DNA of 64,000 bases, taken from NCBI GenBank assembly GCA_017590115.1, contig JAGGNK010008892.1:1557383-1621382 (forward strand), written 5' to 3'. The translations under genes and the position numbers were made by a program. This DNA is from Montifringilla adamsi (lineage: Eukaryota > Chordata > Aves > Passeriformes > Passeridae). Positions 10,884 through 25,100 of this stretch are shown one piece after another. The notes below the pieces were generated by a model, which searched no databases, was not told where the DNA came from, and worked only from the letters and a program-made list of their open reading frames with translations. The stretch's first letter is position 1. Each line of letters begins with the position of its first letter.

Positions 10884-13800
10884 AAGGATGTAGGTTTCTT
10901 GGTTAGGTGAAGCTGTGCAATCAACCCCGTAGCTCCCGAACCAGGGGGCCATTTAACAGTCACAAAATTTGATTCAGCTCTCGGTTTTCCAGCAGGCTGG
11001 CCTAAATGCATCATGCATCAGGTGCCTGCATTGATTTCGGTAGTAGTTCCTGAATGAGCTTCACTGATCCACTGCAACTGTTCCTCCGAATGTAGTCTTT
11101 GCCTCATTTTCATTCTTCTTACTATTATTTCTGTGTGCTGTTGCCTGACATGTACATTCAGGTACAGCATGGATCTGAGTGTCTTCCCAGGTATTTTATG
11201 TGGCATGGAACTGCAGGCATATATGTGCATTTTGTTTTCCAGGTTTTATTTTGGAAAAACCCATGTCAATGTTTTTGGTTTTGTGATTAAAACATAATAC
11301 AAATTTCTAGTATTTTAATATCAGTGGGGCGGGGGTGGAGGAGGATAAAGCAAAAAGTCAATAATTGATCTGGAGTCTTTAAAACATAAGGTTTCTCAGT
11401 AATTGAGTCCATTGGGGTGCCAGTAGTCGTGGTTTTATGGAAAATAGGTTTTCATAGCAAAATAAGAACTTGTTGGTTTAATTCTAGATGAAATTGGATT
11501 TTTGTTTAATCGAGGTGTCAAGATGATAACAGCCACCTAAGTCAAAGTTTGCAGTGCTGTAGCAGCTGTGTATTCAGAGCTCTGCTGCTTATTGGAATTG
11601 TAACTCTTGCATTCATTCTTCTCCATGGTGCACCAGGGCAGAGGCATCGAGCTGTTTGCCTGTGTGGGTCAGCACATGGAGATTCTTACTGCCTGCCTGC
11701 ATTTTAAGCCAGAAAGATGCAATTCATTTTGCATCAGGAAACTTTATCACCTGCTATTTACATCCCTAATTCTTCACTGGATCTAGCTTTAAAGGTACCC
11801 AAACTAATTGAATTGTTCCTTGAGCCCCTTGTTTTTCTTGATGATGTACAAAAGCTGTGCTTCTGCACGTACCTGTTAAGTTAGTATCTTGAGCCATTTT
11901 CCCCAAATCTGGTTGATAGGTTTGAGAGAGAAGAAAGTTTGCTGCAGCTTTACAATTGCCATTTTACTGGGGAATGCCTACAAGGCTTTGCCTAATATTC
12001 CACTGCAATCCTACAGCTTCGCTTTGTTTTCTCTTTCAAAACTGGGTTCATTTATTACAGCGAAACAGAAGCTAAACTTTATAAATAGAAGGAATAATGT
12101 AGAAGCCCCAAATTTTCATGTTATTCTTCAAACCTAGGACTCCGTCACTGAGGGGGAGAATGCAGCTCAATCTTGCATCTCTTCCCAGCTCTCAGCCAAG
12201 AGCATGATTTGAGCCATCTAGGCTGGCCTCTCTACCAGGTAATTGGGTGCTATTACTGGCTCATTTCACTTTAATGACTTTAGTTTCCTAGGCTATATAT
12301 GAACCAGCAAACTGGCAAACCAGTTTAGAAACAATAGGTTAGCCACCAATGCCCTGTGCAGTCCAGTCTCATCGTAGGAACTTGTACTGCACAGAAAGAT
12401 GCAAATACTGTATTGCCAAAGCTGAAGCTTTTTGCCAGCTGAAAATAGAGGCAGTGGCTGTACATCTACTTGACTTGCCCGTATATCTGCTCTCTTCTCC
12501 TCTTGGTGCCCCTGAATGTCCTGCAAAATATTTTAAAAATAACAGGTCTGCTGGATCTCCAGAAAACAGCTCTTCTGTTTTTTTTTATTCTTTCTCATTC
12601 TTACATTTAGGTAAAGAAGAAATCACTCTTCATGGGACTTTTTCTGGAGAAGTTCTCTTTTGAAAGAAGACTAGCTACTCCCACACACATGTGAGGCAAC
12701 TAAACTGCTACATATAAAGAAGGCTTTATTACACAAACATGAATGTTACAAATGGTGGATGTATAAGCTGTAATGTAGCTGTTGCTTTCAATAGTTAAAG
12801 CCTTATTTAGACGTAGTCATTCTTTAGTCTTTTTCCTGTAAGATCTTAGCCCCTGAAAAAAACAGTGGTTTGCTTTAATTGTATTTTAATAGCAGCCATT
12901 ATGGTTTATTTTTATTTCATTATGTAACTGTATTTATCTTATAACAACACATACATTTTTACTAAGGAACTGTGTGAGAAGTCCTGAATTAATGAAACTA
13001 CTTTCCTCTTTTAGGGTGGATTCCTTTTGTATTTTTATAAGGTAAGTTACAACTATTCTTTTTTGCAACTAACCAGGAAATATGTCATCTGTATATCAGT
13101 ACATGCTTTGCTACTTCTAGGGCCTAAGGGGCTGTATTTTCATTAGAAGTAGTCTTGTTGAGGGATACAGTATCCACATCTTGCTAAGAACCGTATTTTA
13201 CTTCTCAGAGGTAGATAGATGGCACAGTATAGATGCCTTGCTTTCAAGGGGACAAGTGAAATGATTGTGTCACACTAAAATGTGTAGAGCATAAGGACAG
13301 TAAATTTCTCTTCCCCAAAGGGAATACAGGAAAATGTCTGGAAATAGATCTGTCTGACCTGTTATGCAACAGAACCTGGAGACAATGTCTAATATCAGAA
13401 GCAGCTATCTTTTCTGCTAGTGTAAAGGGGGGCTGCTGAGGTTCACCTCCATTTATCACCTGGTTTGTTGCATGATAGAGATTTGTTTGAGGCTGGAAAC
13501 TATGGACAGGGAGCAAGGAATAAAGATCAGTATTCTGGGAGCACTGCCTGTTTGCACGGCTTCAGCCTTTTCGTTTGCTGCAGCCTTGCAGAGTCTATGC
13601 CATTTATCTGTGGTCAGGTTGTACAGTCCCTAGGAGCTCTCCCCTTCCCTCTGATCCCAGCTAGTATCTCCACTGGATCCAGACATCCTTCTGCTGAACT
13701 TGTTGTGGGTAAAGTCAAAACTTACTTCCCATCTTTCCGTGTTCTGCTAAGATATAGGTTATAATTTAAATAACCTAATGTAAACAGGTATTTTAAAAAG

Positions 13801-13930
13801 TGAAAATTGCTGTCACTTGGCAGCAATTGCCTCAAAAATTATGCGTTAAATCCTCCTTTGGTCACTAAGTGCTCCATGAAACAATATCTATATAATATAA
13901 AAAATATATAGTATATTATGGTATAATATG

Positions 13931-13933
<3 letters not shown>

Positions 13934-13963
<30 letters not shown>
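13934..13963. repeat. (AT)n dinucleotide repeat
   Basis: Fifteen perfect AT units, embedded in a wider AT-only low-complexity stretch from about 13886 to 13966. Confidence 0.95.
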
Positions 13964-13965
<2 letters not shown>

Positions 13966-15028
13966 TTTATCAAATAAGGCAGCTCTACATTTCACATGTA
14001 ACTTGTGCTTAGGCAAAGTATTTTCTCACAAAACAGTTATATTATTCTTTAAGAAAATACTTTAGTTTTAAAAATAAGACTGTCTTGAAGTCAATGAGAA
14101 CCAGCTTATTTCAACAGTGTAACAAGATTTTTCGTTAATTTCTCTGCGTTCAGTCAAACTTGCAACAAAGAGTAAAAATGCCAGGTGGAATCCAGCATTC
14201 TTTCATTACTTTTCCAGAGAACAGGATAGGAAATTAAAATAAGAATTTCTGCTTTATTGTAACAAATAGCACGATCATAAGAATTTAATTATTCATCTCT
14301 CAAAAGGACTTTGTAGATTATAAGGTTCACTTACAGAGTTTGGAAAAGACAACCCAGCAGGGGTCATGCAAGTCCCTGTCTGCTGTAATCATAATTTCCA
14401 GTGGCATTATCACAGAGCTATGGGACTTAATAACAAGGAATGATATTTAACTGCTGGTATCAACACAGTGGTATATCTATTACGTTTATGACATAGACAT
14501 AAAATATAACTAATCCTGACCTGCTAAGGGGACATTTAGTAGATGAACTGCATTGATGTGGCTGTAGCATTATCCCATATGCATATGTTCCCCTTAAAGC
14601 CTGATCAGTTTACATGTTCTTGTTTCCATTGCTAAGTATGCAAGGAAAAATGTATTCTGTTACTACTTCCACTCATCTTTAATGAGTTATTAAGGAAGAT
14701 TCCATTCTGTAATTAGCTGGGGGAAATGAACTCCAGAACCCTCAAATTAAACACACTAAATCTTTTCCAAAAATTATGTAGAGTATAAATATTTTTTATT
14801 CTCACTCTAGCTTAGTCCCTTCCTTTTATTGACTGGATAATTTGTACTAGTTCCATCCCAGCCTTCAAATTCTTCACATTTCCTGTATTATGTAGCACAG
14901 TCTGGCCCCACATGAGCTTTGTGCTTAGCATACATTGGCGTGAGGGGGTCCTCGAGAACTGGAGGTTGGTATGGCCATATGGTCTATTTTGCCGTAAAAA
15001 ATGGCAGAAATAGTAAAACCACAAATGC

Positions 15029-15044
15029 AAAAAAAAAAAAAAAA
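15029..15044. repeat. Poly(A) run
   Basis: Sixteen A in a row followed by CACAAAAAACCC. It might be the tail of an old retrocopy, but I see no recognisable gene body next to it. Confidence 0.7.
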
Positions 15045-18000
15045 CACAAAAAACCCACCAGTAGGCAGGAAAATAAGGCATATACACAAAAAAAGTGAAT
15101 AGGGTCGAAATCAAAAGAAAAGAGAGAAGTGAGATCATTCACCAGTGCTGAAGTACCAGAGTAGTAGAGGGAGCCAAGGGGCCGTGTCCATGCTGCCACT
15201 GCCCAATGTGGCAGCACTGGTGTGTGAGCTGATGCTGCTGCCCACGGGTGTGTTTGCACAGCTGGGCAGCCCCTACAGCAGCCTGATGCCACATGGCTGA
15301 GGGCAAAGAGCAAAGGACAGTCACAACCAAAGGGGAGTTACCACATAAAGTCAGCATGTGGGTGTTCAAGCATATCCTTTTTGGCAGCTGCAGGAGACAC
15401 ACTGTGTCCTGAGGGATGTTTGTGGCCTTGAAGCTACTTTGTGGCTCAAAGGCCACTTAAAAAGCATTATTGTGATAAGTTCAACACTACCTTTATGCGA
15501 TTTGCTTCCTGTTCCAAAGGGGTACTATCAGTAGCCAATGTAAACCATAGGTTTTGGAGGCCTGGGAAAATGCTGAGTTCTGATGTCCTCTCATCCTAGA
15601 AAAAAAGCAAACAGAAAAGGAGAATTAGAGTCTAATTCAGATTTACTCCAATGCTATTACATGTTTCTAGTACTTTATCAGATTTTGACCTAAATAAAAA
15701 CATTTTTTGAAACCAGTGAATTTTCATTTGAAGTGAGAAACACCTACATTTTTAGTAACCACCTATAGTATTGTGATTCCACAAAAAACTTCTAGGACTG
15801 GCAGGCTTTTTGGGATGAGACAAAATTTCCTAGGGAAATAAAGTAAAATAGAAGGAAATCTATTGGTAAAGAGCTGATTTCACTTCCTGGCCTTTTGCCC
15901 AGGCTGACCATTTCAGAGAGTCTCATGGTATTTGCTTGAAAATGTGTAAGGGATACAGACTAGTAAGAATAAAAGCAAGAAGGAGCAGCTGTGAGATGGA
16001 GAGGCAGCAGATGCTTGTCTACACAAGCAGCTAATTCAAAATGAAAAAAATAAAAGGAAGGAAGAAAATTCTGAGCCTAGTGAAATAATTGTTGTCATGG
16101 AGATTATGGGAGGTAAACATACCTTTTATGGAAATATTTATTGCCATTCTTTTTGTGAGACTAGACAGACTAAAAAGGCTTTAGTTCACTTTACTGATGC
16201 ATTTCCCTCCTTTCCCTTTTATATAATGGCAATTCTTAAAGCATTTCCTTCTCAAGAAAGTATGTTTTAAATGTTCCTCATTGTTTGCTTGCAAGACGTA
16301 GAAGCAGAGTATCTGCTGAAGGGGGAGAAGAGAATCTTGCTGCTTTGCACATGCCTTTTTTCCTTTCCTGTTTATCATGGTAAAAAGGTAAACAGTGCTG
16401 TCCTTAGCACATGTGTGTTAAATGTGTGTTCAGCAGTACTTACTCTTGCTGTCCTAAAGGGTTCTATCAGTTGGTACCTAGGAGTCTCAAAATTTTACAG
16501 GAAATAAAGACAAGGGAGTTCTTGATATGCTCTGGAAGAAGTCCCTTTTGAATACAGATAGGCTCAAGAAAAAAAATATTAGTGTCTGACTTTGGACTTC
16601 CCACATACCAGGATATGGAATATTCAGGACTGGGTTGTACTCTGTGTCTAATTAAAATAGGAAAATTAAATCCATATCTTATCTTTATTTTCCAGAAATT
16701 ATTCATGGTCTAAGTACTGGATGTGTCTTACCTGCATTTCTTTCATATGAAGATTGAAATCCTAGCAGCTCTGTCAGTTTTTTCCCAGTTTAAATGAAAC
16801 AAATATCTCTGTTATGACATATGAAGGTGTTGTTTTTCAAAGATTGAGGTTTATCAACACTAAAGACATCAAGAAAAAATAATTTCACAACACAGTCACG
16901 CATTCCATAGATAAGCAATTATGCATTCACAAGGTAGACCTGATGTTTTAATCCATGAGCAGGTTCTGTTACTTTAATAATTTATTTTTTTAAATTTATT
17001 GTGGTTGTGTTCCAGGCCAGTTTTGATTGATTTATTATTTCCATTTAATTATATCAGACAGTAGCAGCAAAGATACAGTCCTTGTACTGCTGGTATGAAT
17101 ATCTCAGGGCTGCAGAAAACACATGAACATCCTGTGTCTCCTGTAGATCTGTGCAGACTGAGTCCCACCTGTGCCTGTCATTAACCTGTTCTGTGGTGGG
17201 TGTGTATGTGAAAGGAAAAGTGCTCCTCTGTAAACTGTGTACCCAGTGGGTATGTGTATGTCCATTCTGCCTGTATCTGGACACTTGTGGTTATTCTTCC
17301 CTTAATATTCTGGGAACACTTGAGAAAGATATGCATCTATTCATACAATAAAATAAAGCCCTAACTACCGTTTGGCTAAAGACAAAAAACAACCCTAGTG
17401 TCCATATAATCATATTTAAAACAAGCCATGAATAATAGGATGTGAAAACAAAAAGTGGCCTCATTTCCTGCATCATTCAGAGTGATGCCAGCCAGAGGCT
17501 GCCCTTGGAAGATCACCAGGGTTCAGGGACTGCCCATGAAGGAAGGGAGTGTCATCACTGCTCTGCCGGTTTCAGATTTCAGCCATCATAACTTTATCTA
17601 CTTCTATGTGGTATGAAAACAGAGTGACAATAATTTGTGTTTGGTGCTCAGCACACACACTGTAACTGGGGGGAGAGCTTAGGGTCTGAAGGAATCTAAT
17701 TTAATCGATGAGCTCCACCAACAGGCCGAGCTCCCCAGGAGGTTGGTTTACATTCAGCAGTATTTTCCCAGGTAAGGCATGAACGAGTGGTGAATGTTGC
17801 TTGTTGTTGCTTTAGCTGCCCATTACTCAGGACAATAGGCAGCCTGCAATCCAGCTGCACCCCTTGGCACTTGGGTTCAAAGGGCCTTGGTTTCATATTA
17901 GTTGAATAGAAAAGGTCAATAAGAGGTGAGAGACAATTGAACGTGAATAAATAATACAGGAATGAGAGCTGCAAGTGTTTGACTCATCTCTGCTGATGTG

Positions 18001-19873
18001 ATATTGATCTGAACTAGAAATGTCAAACCCTTCTCCGCCCAGAGGTTTAGAAATGCTCCTGATGTGTGTCAGTAAGAGATAAGAATCAGACCAAGAATAT
18101 ATTAGCAGATGCCACAGGGAATAAAGCATAAACAACCCAAGAACAATATTTCCTGTGTGTCAGCTACAAATAAGGTGTTCTTACTTGGCAGAGCACGTTC
18201 TGCTTATGTCTGATCCCTCAGGGCAGTCTGGGCGTGCCAAAGACACTTCTCCTGGGAGGAAAGGTCAGGTACAAGGAGACTGTATAAGGATGAGGTGGCA
18301 GGTTCGTGGGACTGCACCTGTGCCCTCACATGGAGGGGTGGGGGAAAGGATTTAAGTCAACGGATTTGCTCCACACTGAATTTCCACCCGAAGTATTTTC
18401 TGACTGGCCTTCATATTTTACCCTGAGAGCACCCAACTGGATTCATAAAGGATTTTAGGCATCATGCTACCACTTCCAATTGAAGAATCTTCAAAGCCTC
18501 TGCTGTGCCATGATTCAACCCTTTAGAGACACCTCCCCAACACAGTGATTTTCCTTCCTGTAAATTCCTTTACATTTTTCCCATTAGACACGTGTGCAGC
18601 TTGACTTTACATTTGACAAGAATTGTCCCTTCTGTATTATGCTTATTCTTTGATCTCAGATGAATAAAATCAGCTTAATTCGCCTAATGCATAAAGCCTT
18701 GCACAAAATGCAGTCAGATTGCAAAAGGACAGGGAAAGGAAATCCTGTAGCCTGGAGGTTAAGGCATTTTTCATGACAAAGCAGAGTTACTTCTGCTGCA
18801 GTGATTATTTCTGTATTTTATATCCACTGAAAAAAAAAATGTCAGGAGAGACAGACGCAGAAACCCAACTAAGATTGACTGATCTTCTCCTCAAGCACAG
18901 GGTTTTGCTTCACATCCCTGCTCCACAGTCTGACAGAAGAAGGATTTGAACATACATCTCTGACATTCAAGTAAGCATATTAATCACTGAGCTGTCTGAC
19001 TTTTTTCCTTTTTCTTATTTAGAGAGACTGACTACATACCAGTTTTCTGATGTATTGGAAAGCAACCAGTGGGGATTTGGACTAAACAAACCTCTTTTCC
19101 TTCCTTCTTCCCTGACAGGAAGGGCGTCAGTATGTCTCCATCTTCAAACAAGCTGGGAACATGGGACATTTGACAGAGATTGTTCCTTTGAAGTCAATAC
19201 TAAATTGAGGCCTGTCTGCAATATTGAATTTGTATTCCAAAGGAAAGTGTTCTTATAGAAATATCTAGAGAAACAGTGCTTTTAATGAAAAGTTCTGTGC
19301 TAGTCTCTTGTTATATCAGGACCAAGGTGGCAATGTTGCTATAAAACCAGTGAGAATAATCTACTTTTAAAGGTATTGCTTTTTTTCTTACCCATGCTTT
19401 GCACCAAGGTACAAAAAGAGGGATTTTTATTATTCTTCAGCATTTAAATATTAAAGGAAAAAAAAATTAATTGCTTGCTTTGGTAGTTCCCAAAGAGTTT
19501 CCATGTCAGCATAAGAAAACTTAGGGAAATGAACATATTTAATCTTAGCTAAAATCTCAGCACTATATTTTAGCAAAGATTCCCAAGTAATTATGACTTA
19601 AAGTCACTGCTTACAACAGCTAACCTTTCCAGGGAGACAGGAATGGAGCTGGGTTGATGTTTTTGATTTAGCCAGACTCCTTTTGTGGGAGAAAAGCAAA
19701 GGAGAGAGAAGTTGAGATAAACCTTCAGACTGTGAATCCTCTTGCCAGACTGATCATACTAGTCACTATAGAGAGAATTTATCCTGTCCTTCTGACACTG
19801 TAAAGATTAGCTTACTGGTTTAATTATAATTGGTCATGCAACATACATAGAATTTTGTGGGTTTTTTGGTTTC

Positions 19874-19893
19874 TTTTTTTTTTTTTTTTTTTT
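19874..19893. repeat. Poly(T) run
   Basis: Twenty T in a row in AT-rich DNA. No retrocopy body was recognised beside it on either side. Confidence 0.8.
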
Positions 19894-20651
19894 AAGTGAA
19901 GGGACTATGCCATAAACAGAAGTCTTTAACAGTCTTTAAGAGATTTTTAGTTTCTCTCAGGAAAAAAAATTAACAGGATTAAGGAATCTTAAAACAATTT
20001 AAATTGCTTCTTTCTAGGTGAAGCAAATGTTATATGAAACACCCTGCCTTGAAAAATAGGCTTTATGTAGACCTTTAGACTTGTGTAGTTACACGTATTA
20101 ATACATGAATCTATGCAATGACAATTCAGAGGTGTGCTTGAATGCATTCCTTGCTGATACACTGGATTTTTGGCAATAGGACCAGAGGTCTGCGAAACTT
20201 TGCTTGTCTCATTCCCGACAGTATTGAAATGCTTCTGCTGTTCAGTAGCCTTGTATCCTTGTCACCATTAATGTTCCCTCTAATTTATTTCTCTGTGTGT
20301 GACAAATGACCTTCTGAATACCAATGTGAAACTTGTAACCCTAATTCACACAATGCTGGAAATGGGACAGCAAAATAAATGAGTGTGAGATCCTCTTTCT
20401 TTTCTTGATATTCTGGGGCTCACTCAGCTCATGGTGTAAGTTGCTACAGGTTTATGGCTTCTTCATCAAGTCATAAAGTAAAAATAAGTTATTTTTCAGT
20501 GCATTGTGTGCAGACCTTCAAATTACACAGTGTCCAAAGAAACACAGCTGCATCATTGATAGACACCTCTTGTGCAAAAACCTCAAACAGACTGAAAACA
20601 CATCCTCCCAGCGAAGTCTGCACTTTGAGTTCTGTCATTCCAGTAATAGGT

Positions 20652-20657
20652 AAAGAG

Positions 20658-20688
<31 letters not shown>

Positions 20689-20689
20689 G
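20652..20689. repeat. (GA)n simple repeat
   Basis: An imperfect GA repeat of about 38 bp, all purine on the + strand. The frames that cross it give Arg-Glu or Ser-Leu repeats and are not genes. Confidence 0.9.
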
Positions 20690-22109
20690 CATTCCGAGTG
20701 TTCAGAATTGTCCTTTACGTGACTGGACCAGTAGTGCACTGCCTGCTTGGGAGGAAAACCCCCAAGAGAAGCAGTTCGCCATTCTAGATCTATCTCTGTG
20801 CTCCAGAGTTCTGGGCAAAAAATATGAAGGAGGCTGATGGAAGTGGGTTTCAGAGCTGTGAGAGCACTGGAGCATCTGGAAGACATGTATCACATCTCAG
20901 CACACCCTGTCCCAGTCCCAATGTTTGCAAGCTAATGTTTTGCACATGGACTTACAGAAATCCTGAACTTGAGTTGATCTGAGTTACCAACCTCCATGTA
21001 CATCCTTGCTTTTGCTCACTGCCTGGGTGTGATAAGCTCAGGGGCTGCCACAAATTCAGGAGTGTTGGTAATATCCCTGTCACATCCAGATGTCCTGGTC
21101 ATTGCAGTGGTCACTAGTAAACCTGTTTGTGGCTGCAGCTGTGCCTGGCACAGACTGTTCATAGCTCCTCTGTTAGGCACAGCTCAGAGGGTGGAAGCCC
21201 ATCGCTGTGTCAAGGGGCTACGTGCAGTGTATAATACATCTCAAACAGGAAAGCATACAAGCACAAAAATTAAACTTTCCATGAGTAAAACTTTATTGCT
21301 CCAGTGATGACATTAAGTGAATTCAGAGTGAACAGGCTTGGGAGGAATGGCTTCATTCTGAAGCCTGAATGGAGAAAAACAGCAATTTTGGAGCCAAGTA
21401 CTGATCTTTCACTATAGTGCCATGTTTTCTAAGGTGACTTATTTGACCCTAGTTTGTACTCCAGGGTGTGGTTTCTAGAATATTGTAATGACCCACCCTT
21501 AAGAGGAAGGAACTTCTCTGGGCCTCTACAGTTATGCTTGCAATACATAAGCAATACATTCTTTGTCTGAATTTGCAGAATCTCCATGCATTTAGACTGT
21601 GCCACTTAAAACAACAACCCTCTGTGTCTGAAAAGCAGGGTGAGGGGCTGAGTGAGCAGGGATTCTGGAAAAACAATACTTGAACACTGAACTAAAGTGG
21701 TCTACCTAAGTGTGTGGCCTTAAGAGCACCTGTGTAAATATGCATACATGGAAAAGAAAATCCTTTCCCCCATTAAAAATGGTGGGAATTTTAACACTAG
21801 ATTCAGAAAGGCTTGATTGCCATCTAGGGCATATTGGAAAGTATAATTAATGGTTTCTGGAAAAGACATTGAAATGGAAATGTCAAAATTTCCTTCAAAA
21901 AAATAAATAAGCATTTTTATTTTAGAAGAATGCATTTGAAAAGAAAAACTCTTACATTGACATTTTCTTGTGGCTACCCACATCAGAAATGAGAAGTGGC
22001 TATTATCCAGTGACATAAAAGTAGGTTACTGAAATTACTGGAGCTTTAGTGTTCCAGCTTGCCTGACACTAAGTCTGATGTCTGTTCTTTAGATAAAAGA
22101 TTTTATATG

Positions 22110-22137
22110 GCCTGTTACTTTATATAAAGTAACAGGC
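22110..22137. repeat. 28-bp perfect palindrome
   Basis: The half-site GCCTGTTACTTTAT is followed directly by its exact reverse complement, with no spacer. The symmetry stops at both ends (G against A). No mobile-element ends or gene lie next to it that I can recognise. Confidence 0.9.
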
Positions 22138-25100
22138 AGCTTTCTTATTATCTTCAGGTTTTGAACATATGAAGATTATAAGCATTAAAAAACCCTGTCT
22201 ATACATTCTGGAGAGACACTGCTACACAGTATTGATGATAACCTAAGACTCTTCTGCTTCATTGCACTAATGCCATAATTCTTAAATTGGACAGTCCAGG
22301 ATGTCCCGCCTATGTCTAGGCAGGAAATTGAGCCTAATTTTCATTCCTGCAGTTATCTGCCTAATGCTGGCTGGATGAGTGTGGGGCACTATGCACTGCA
22401 GTTACCTGTGATAAGTTCAGCTGAAAAAAGCATGCAGTTAGTTTTCCAGAGCTATCTGCTTGGCACATACCTTCAAAAAGAAACTATAAAGAGAGGAGAC
22501 ACAAGTGTTGCATTTATTGTCTTGATTTTATGTGTATCAGCCCTTGGCAGGACTAAATGACAGTGAAATCAACAGTCATAAACAGAGCAAGAACAAAGCT
22601 TGTGGTATAAGCTGTTTTCTTTGTTCTTTGTTTGCAATGCTTGTGAATACAAAGTTAAAACACTAAGCAGCTGTTATCTCCTGTTTGTGGCTTAGAGCAT
22701 AAGCTCACCAAACACCAGAATTTTACATAGTTCTATATCAAAATAATGATTCAAGCCTGTCCTGATCAAAACAAAACTCACTCCTTCCTCAAAATACTGA
22801 TGCAAATGGAGCAAATTTTACTTTTGTGTTTTTCTGTTGACTTTATAGGTCGGGTGTGCTGATAGCACCATAAACATTTTTGGTTATCTCCTCTTTCTGT
22901 AGCACAGTCTGAAACCCTTAACAGAATCCTCATGGGCAAATAATAGTACACCCCTTGAGGAATACATTCTATTGCAACCATGTTATCCAGCTGTCATTCT
23001 ATTTGTCTTTTAAGTTGAAACAACAGAATCGCTGTATAGCTTTTTCATAGTCTTGAAAAAGGACTGTGAATAATTCACAAACCTGTTGAGACCAAAGGCA
23101 GGCATACTGATGGTCGGTGTGGGGTCAGAGAGAAACCATACCTTGCTTTCTGTGCTTAGAAAGCAAACCATAGTGTCATTCAGGGTGAAAACATTGCTTT
23201 ATCATGGTCATGTTGAAAGTTGCTTAAGAGCACATGTTGTAGTTGGATGTAAACACAGACATGTGGTAAGTGTTCTTCTAGAAAATGGTTGGAAGGCTTT
23301 AACCAATAGATCTGCAATCCTTATTCAGCTGGTCCTCGCAATCTGTGCCCTTTGAAGCCAAGTTTCTGCAGGTATCTAAAAGTTTATTGCTGGGTGATGG
23401 TCCAAAACCAGTTCCCTAAACTGTTTCAAATTCTTGTAAAATACAGGGAAGGAAAATATTGCTTCTTAATTCAAAAAATTAAAAAGGCAATATCAGAGAG
23501 AAAGGAGACAGAGAGCTTCTGTTGCCTTAGTAGAAATGCATTGTAACAGAGCAGAATTCTGAATGCCAAGTGTCTCAAATACCAATATCAACAGATTTCT
23601 CCAGACATCATAGGCAGATATATTAGCTAAAAGACTAAAGCACTGTTTCTGGAAGATGCTGAATTTCCCTCAACTCCCTCTGAACTCACTGGGAAAGCTA
23701 AGGGTGTCCAGGGCAGGAGAAATTATAAAGGTGTTGGACAATGGCGTTCATCATCTTGCTTCCTAAAATGCAGTTTGGGTTTCTTTTTGTCTCTCATCAC
23801 TTCTACATTAAAGCTCAGAGATAGGGTAGAATATTAAAATATCATAAATTTATATTTGCTTACTAAAGTCAATTCACTGATGACCTTGAAAAATAATTAA
23901 TCCAGTAAGCCTATAAAAGAGGATGACACAGTCATTCTGATTAAGATTGGAGCAGGTGATAGAAGAGAGATTGTGGTGAGAATGAAAGATGGCAGAGAAG
24001 ATTAAAGCACACAGTATATGAAAGGGTTTCTTCAGGGATTTCCTCTTCCCTTGCTTCCTAACAAAAAACCACAGATTCAAGTTGACAGTATAAATATGTT
24101 ATACATTCAGTATTTGGTCAACAGCTACCTGTAAAGCAGGCAATTTAAAATTCTGACAAAGTATTATCAGCTCAGATTTTTCCATATTACAAGGAGAGTC
24201 TTTCTATAAAAATGTAACCTTAATTAATAAATATTCAAGAATCTAGAATTTATTTCTAGATTTATTTTCCTTGTCTTTTAAAGCAACCTTTTATTATTAT
24301 TTTACCTTGGCAAAGACTGTGAGGAATAACAGACAGGTGGTGGATGGTGAGAGAAAGGGGTTTCCTCAGCATTGTTCAAAGCAGGATAAAACTGCTTGTC
24401 CTTAAATGCTTAATATTATTTTTAAAATATGGAACTTCGGGGTTATTCTTCAAATCAGGCAGCTATGCATCCTCAAATATCTCTTTGCAGCATATCTGGA
24501 AGGGACTGACTAACATTCATGGGTTTGTATGATCTAGAAGTTTAGACACTTAAATGGATGGAAAGGAGAGAGAAAAATCTGAAACCAGCTTCATAGACCA
24601 AAAAGGAGTCTTGTGGAACTGAAGACCAAGGGGAGCTGGAGTGGCTGCTACAGAACAGCTGTAAGCGCAGATGCCCCAGCAATCTTACTCAGACACTTCC
24701 AAACTTTCTTACTCTGGGTGGCTTCTTGACAAAACTTTTAAAATAAACAGGGAAAACTTCAGCTGACATGAAATGGTTGTGCTCTGATTTCCTGTATTTG
24801 CCAGGTGACGGGAAGTATTTCCAGTTCTGAGTTCTACAGCTCCTTACTAGTGATCCCCAAGGGCAAGAAGACAGCTGTTTTCAAACCATTAGGAGCTATG
24901 TATCGAGATCTACCTTCAGGGCAAAACCTTGAAAGTTTAGTGCTGACTTCCATAACCTTCATGTCAGATGTAAAAATGCAGCGCTGTTTAACAATAAAAT
25001 CAAAGAACACAAGCAGTAGGCACACTTATTAAAATGAGCAAAGCACTGCACCAAACATAAAATTTCTTCCTCAAGGTATGATAAGTGACAAATGATTTTT

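Larger units (their letters stand above)
10900..22109. other. Intergenic DNA upstream of CLEC14A, no gene seen
   Basis: Mostly AT-rich DNA with scattered simple repeats (listed separately). A somewhat GC-richer block at about 15140-15450 carries overlapping minus-strand open frames but shows no recognisable domain. A 12-bp CATATGCATATG palindrome lies at 14576-14587. No RNA gene or LINE copy was recognised. Confidence 0.55.

Noticed and set aside
23086..23355. 89-residue + strand frame beginning with a Gly/Val-rich GILMVGVG segment
   Set aside because: No family could be matched; the frame is short and there is no splice or promoter context.
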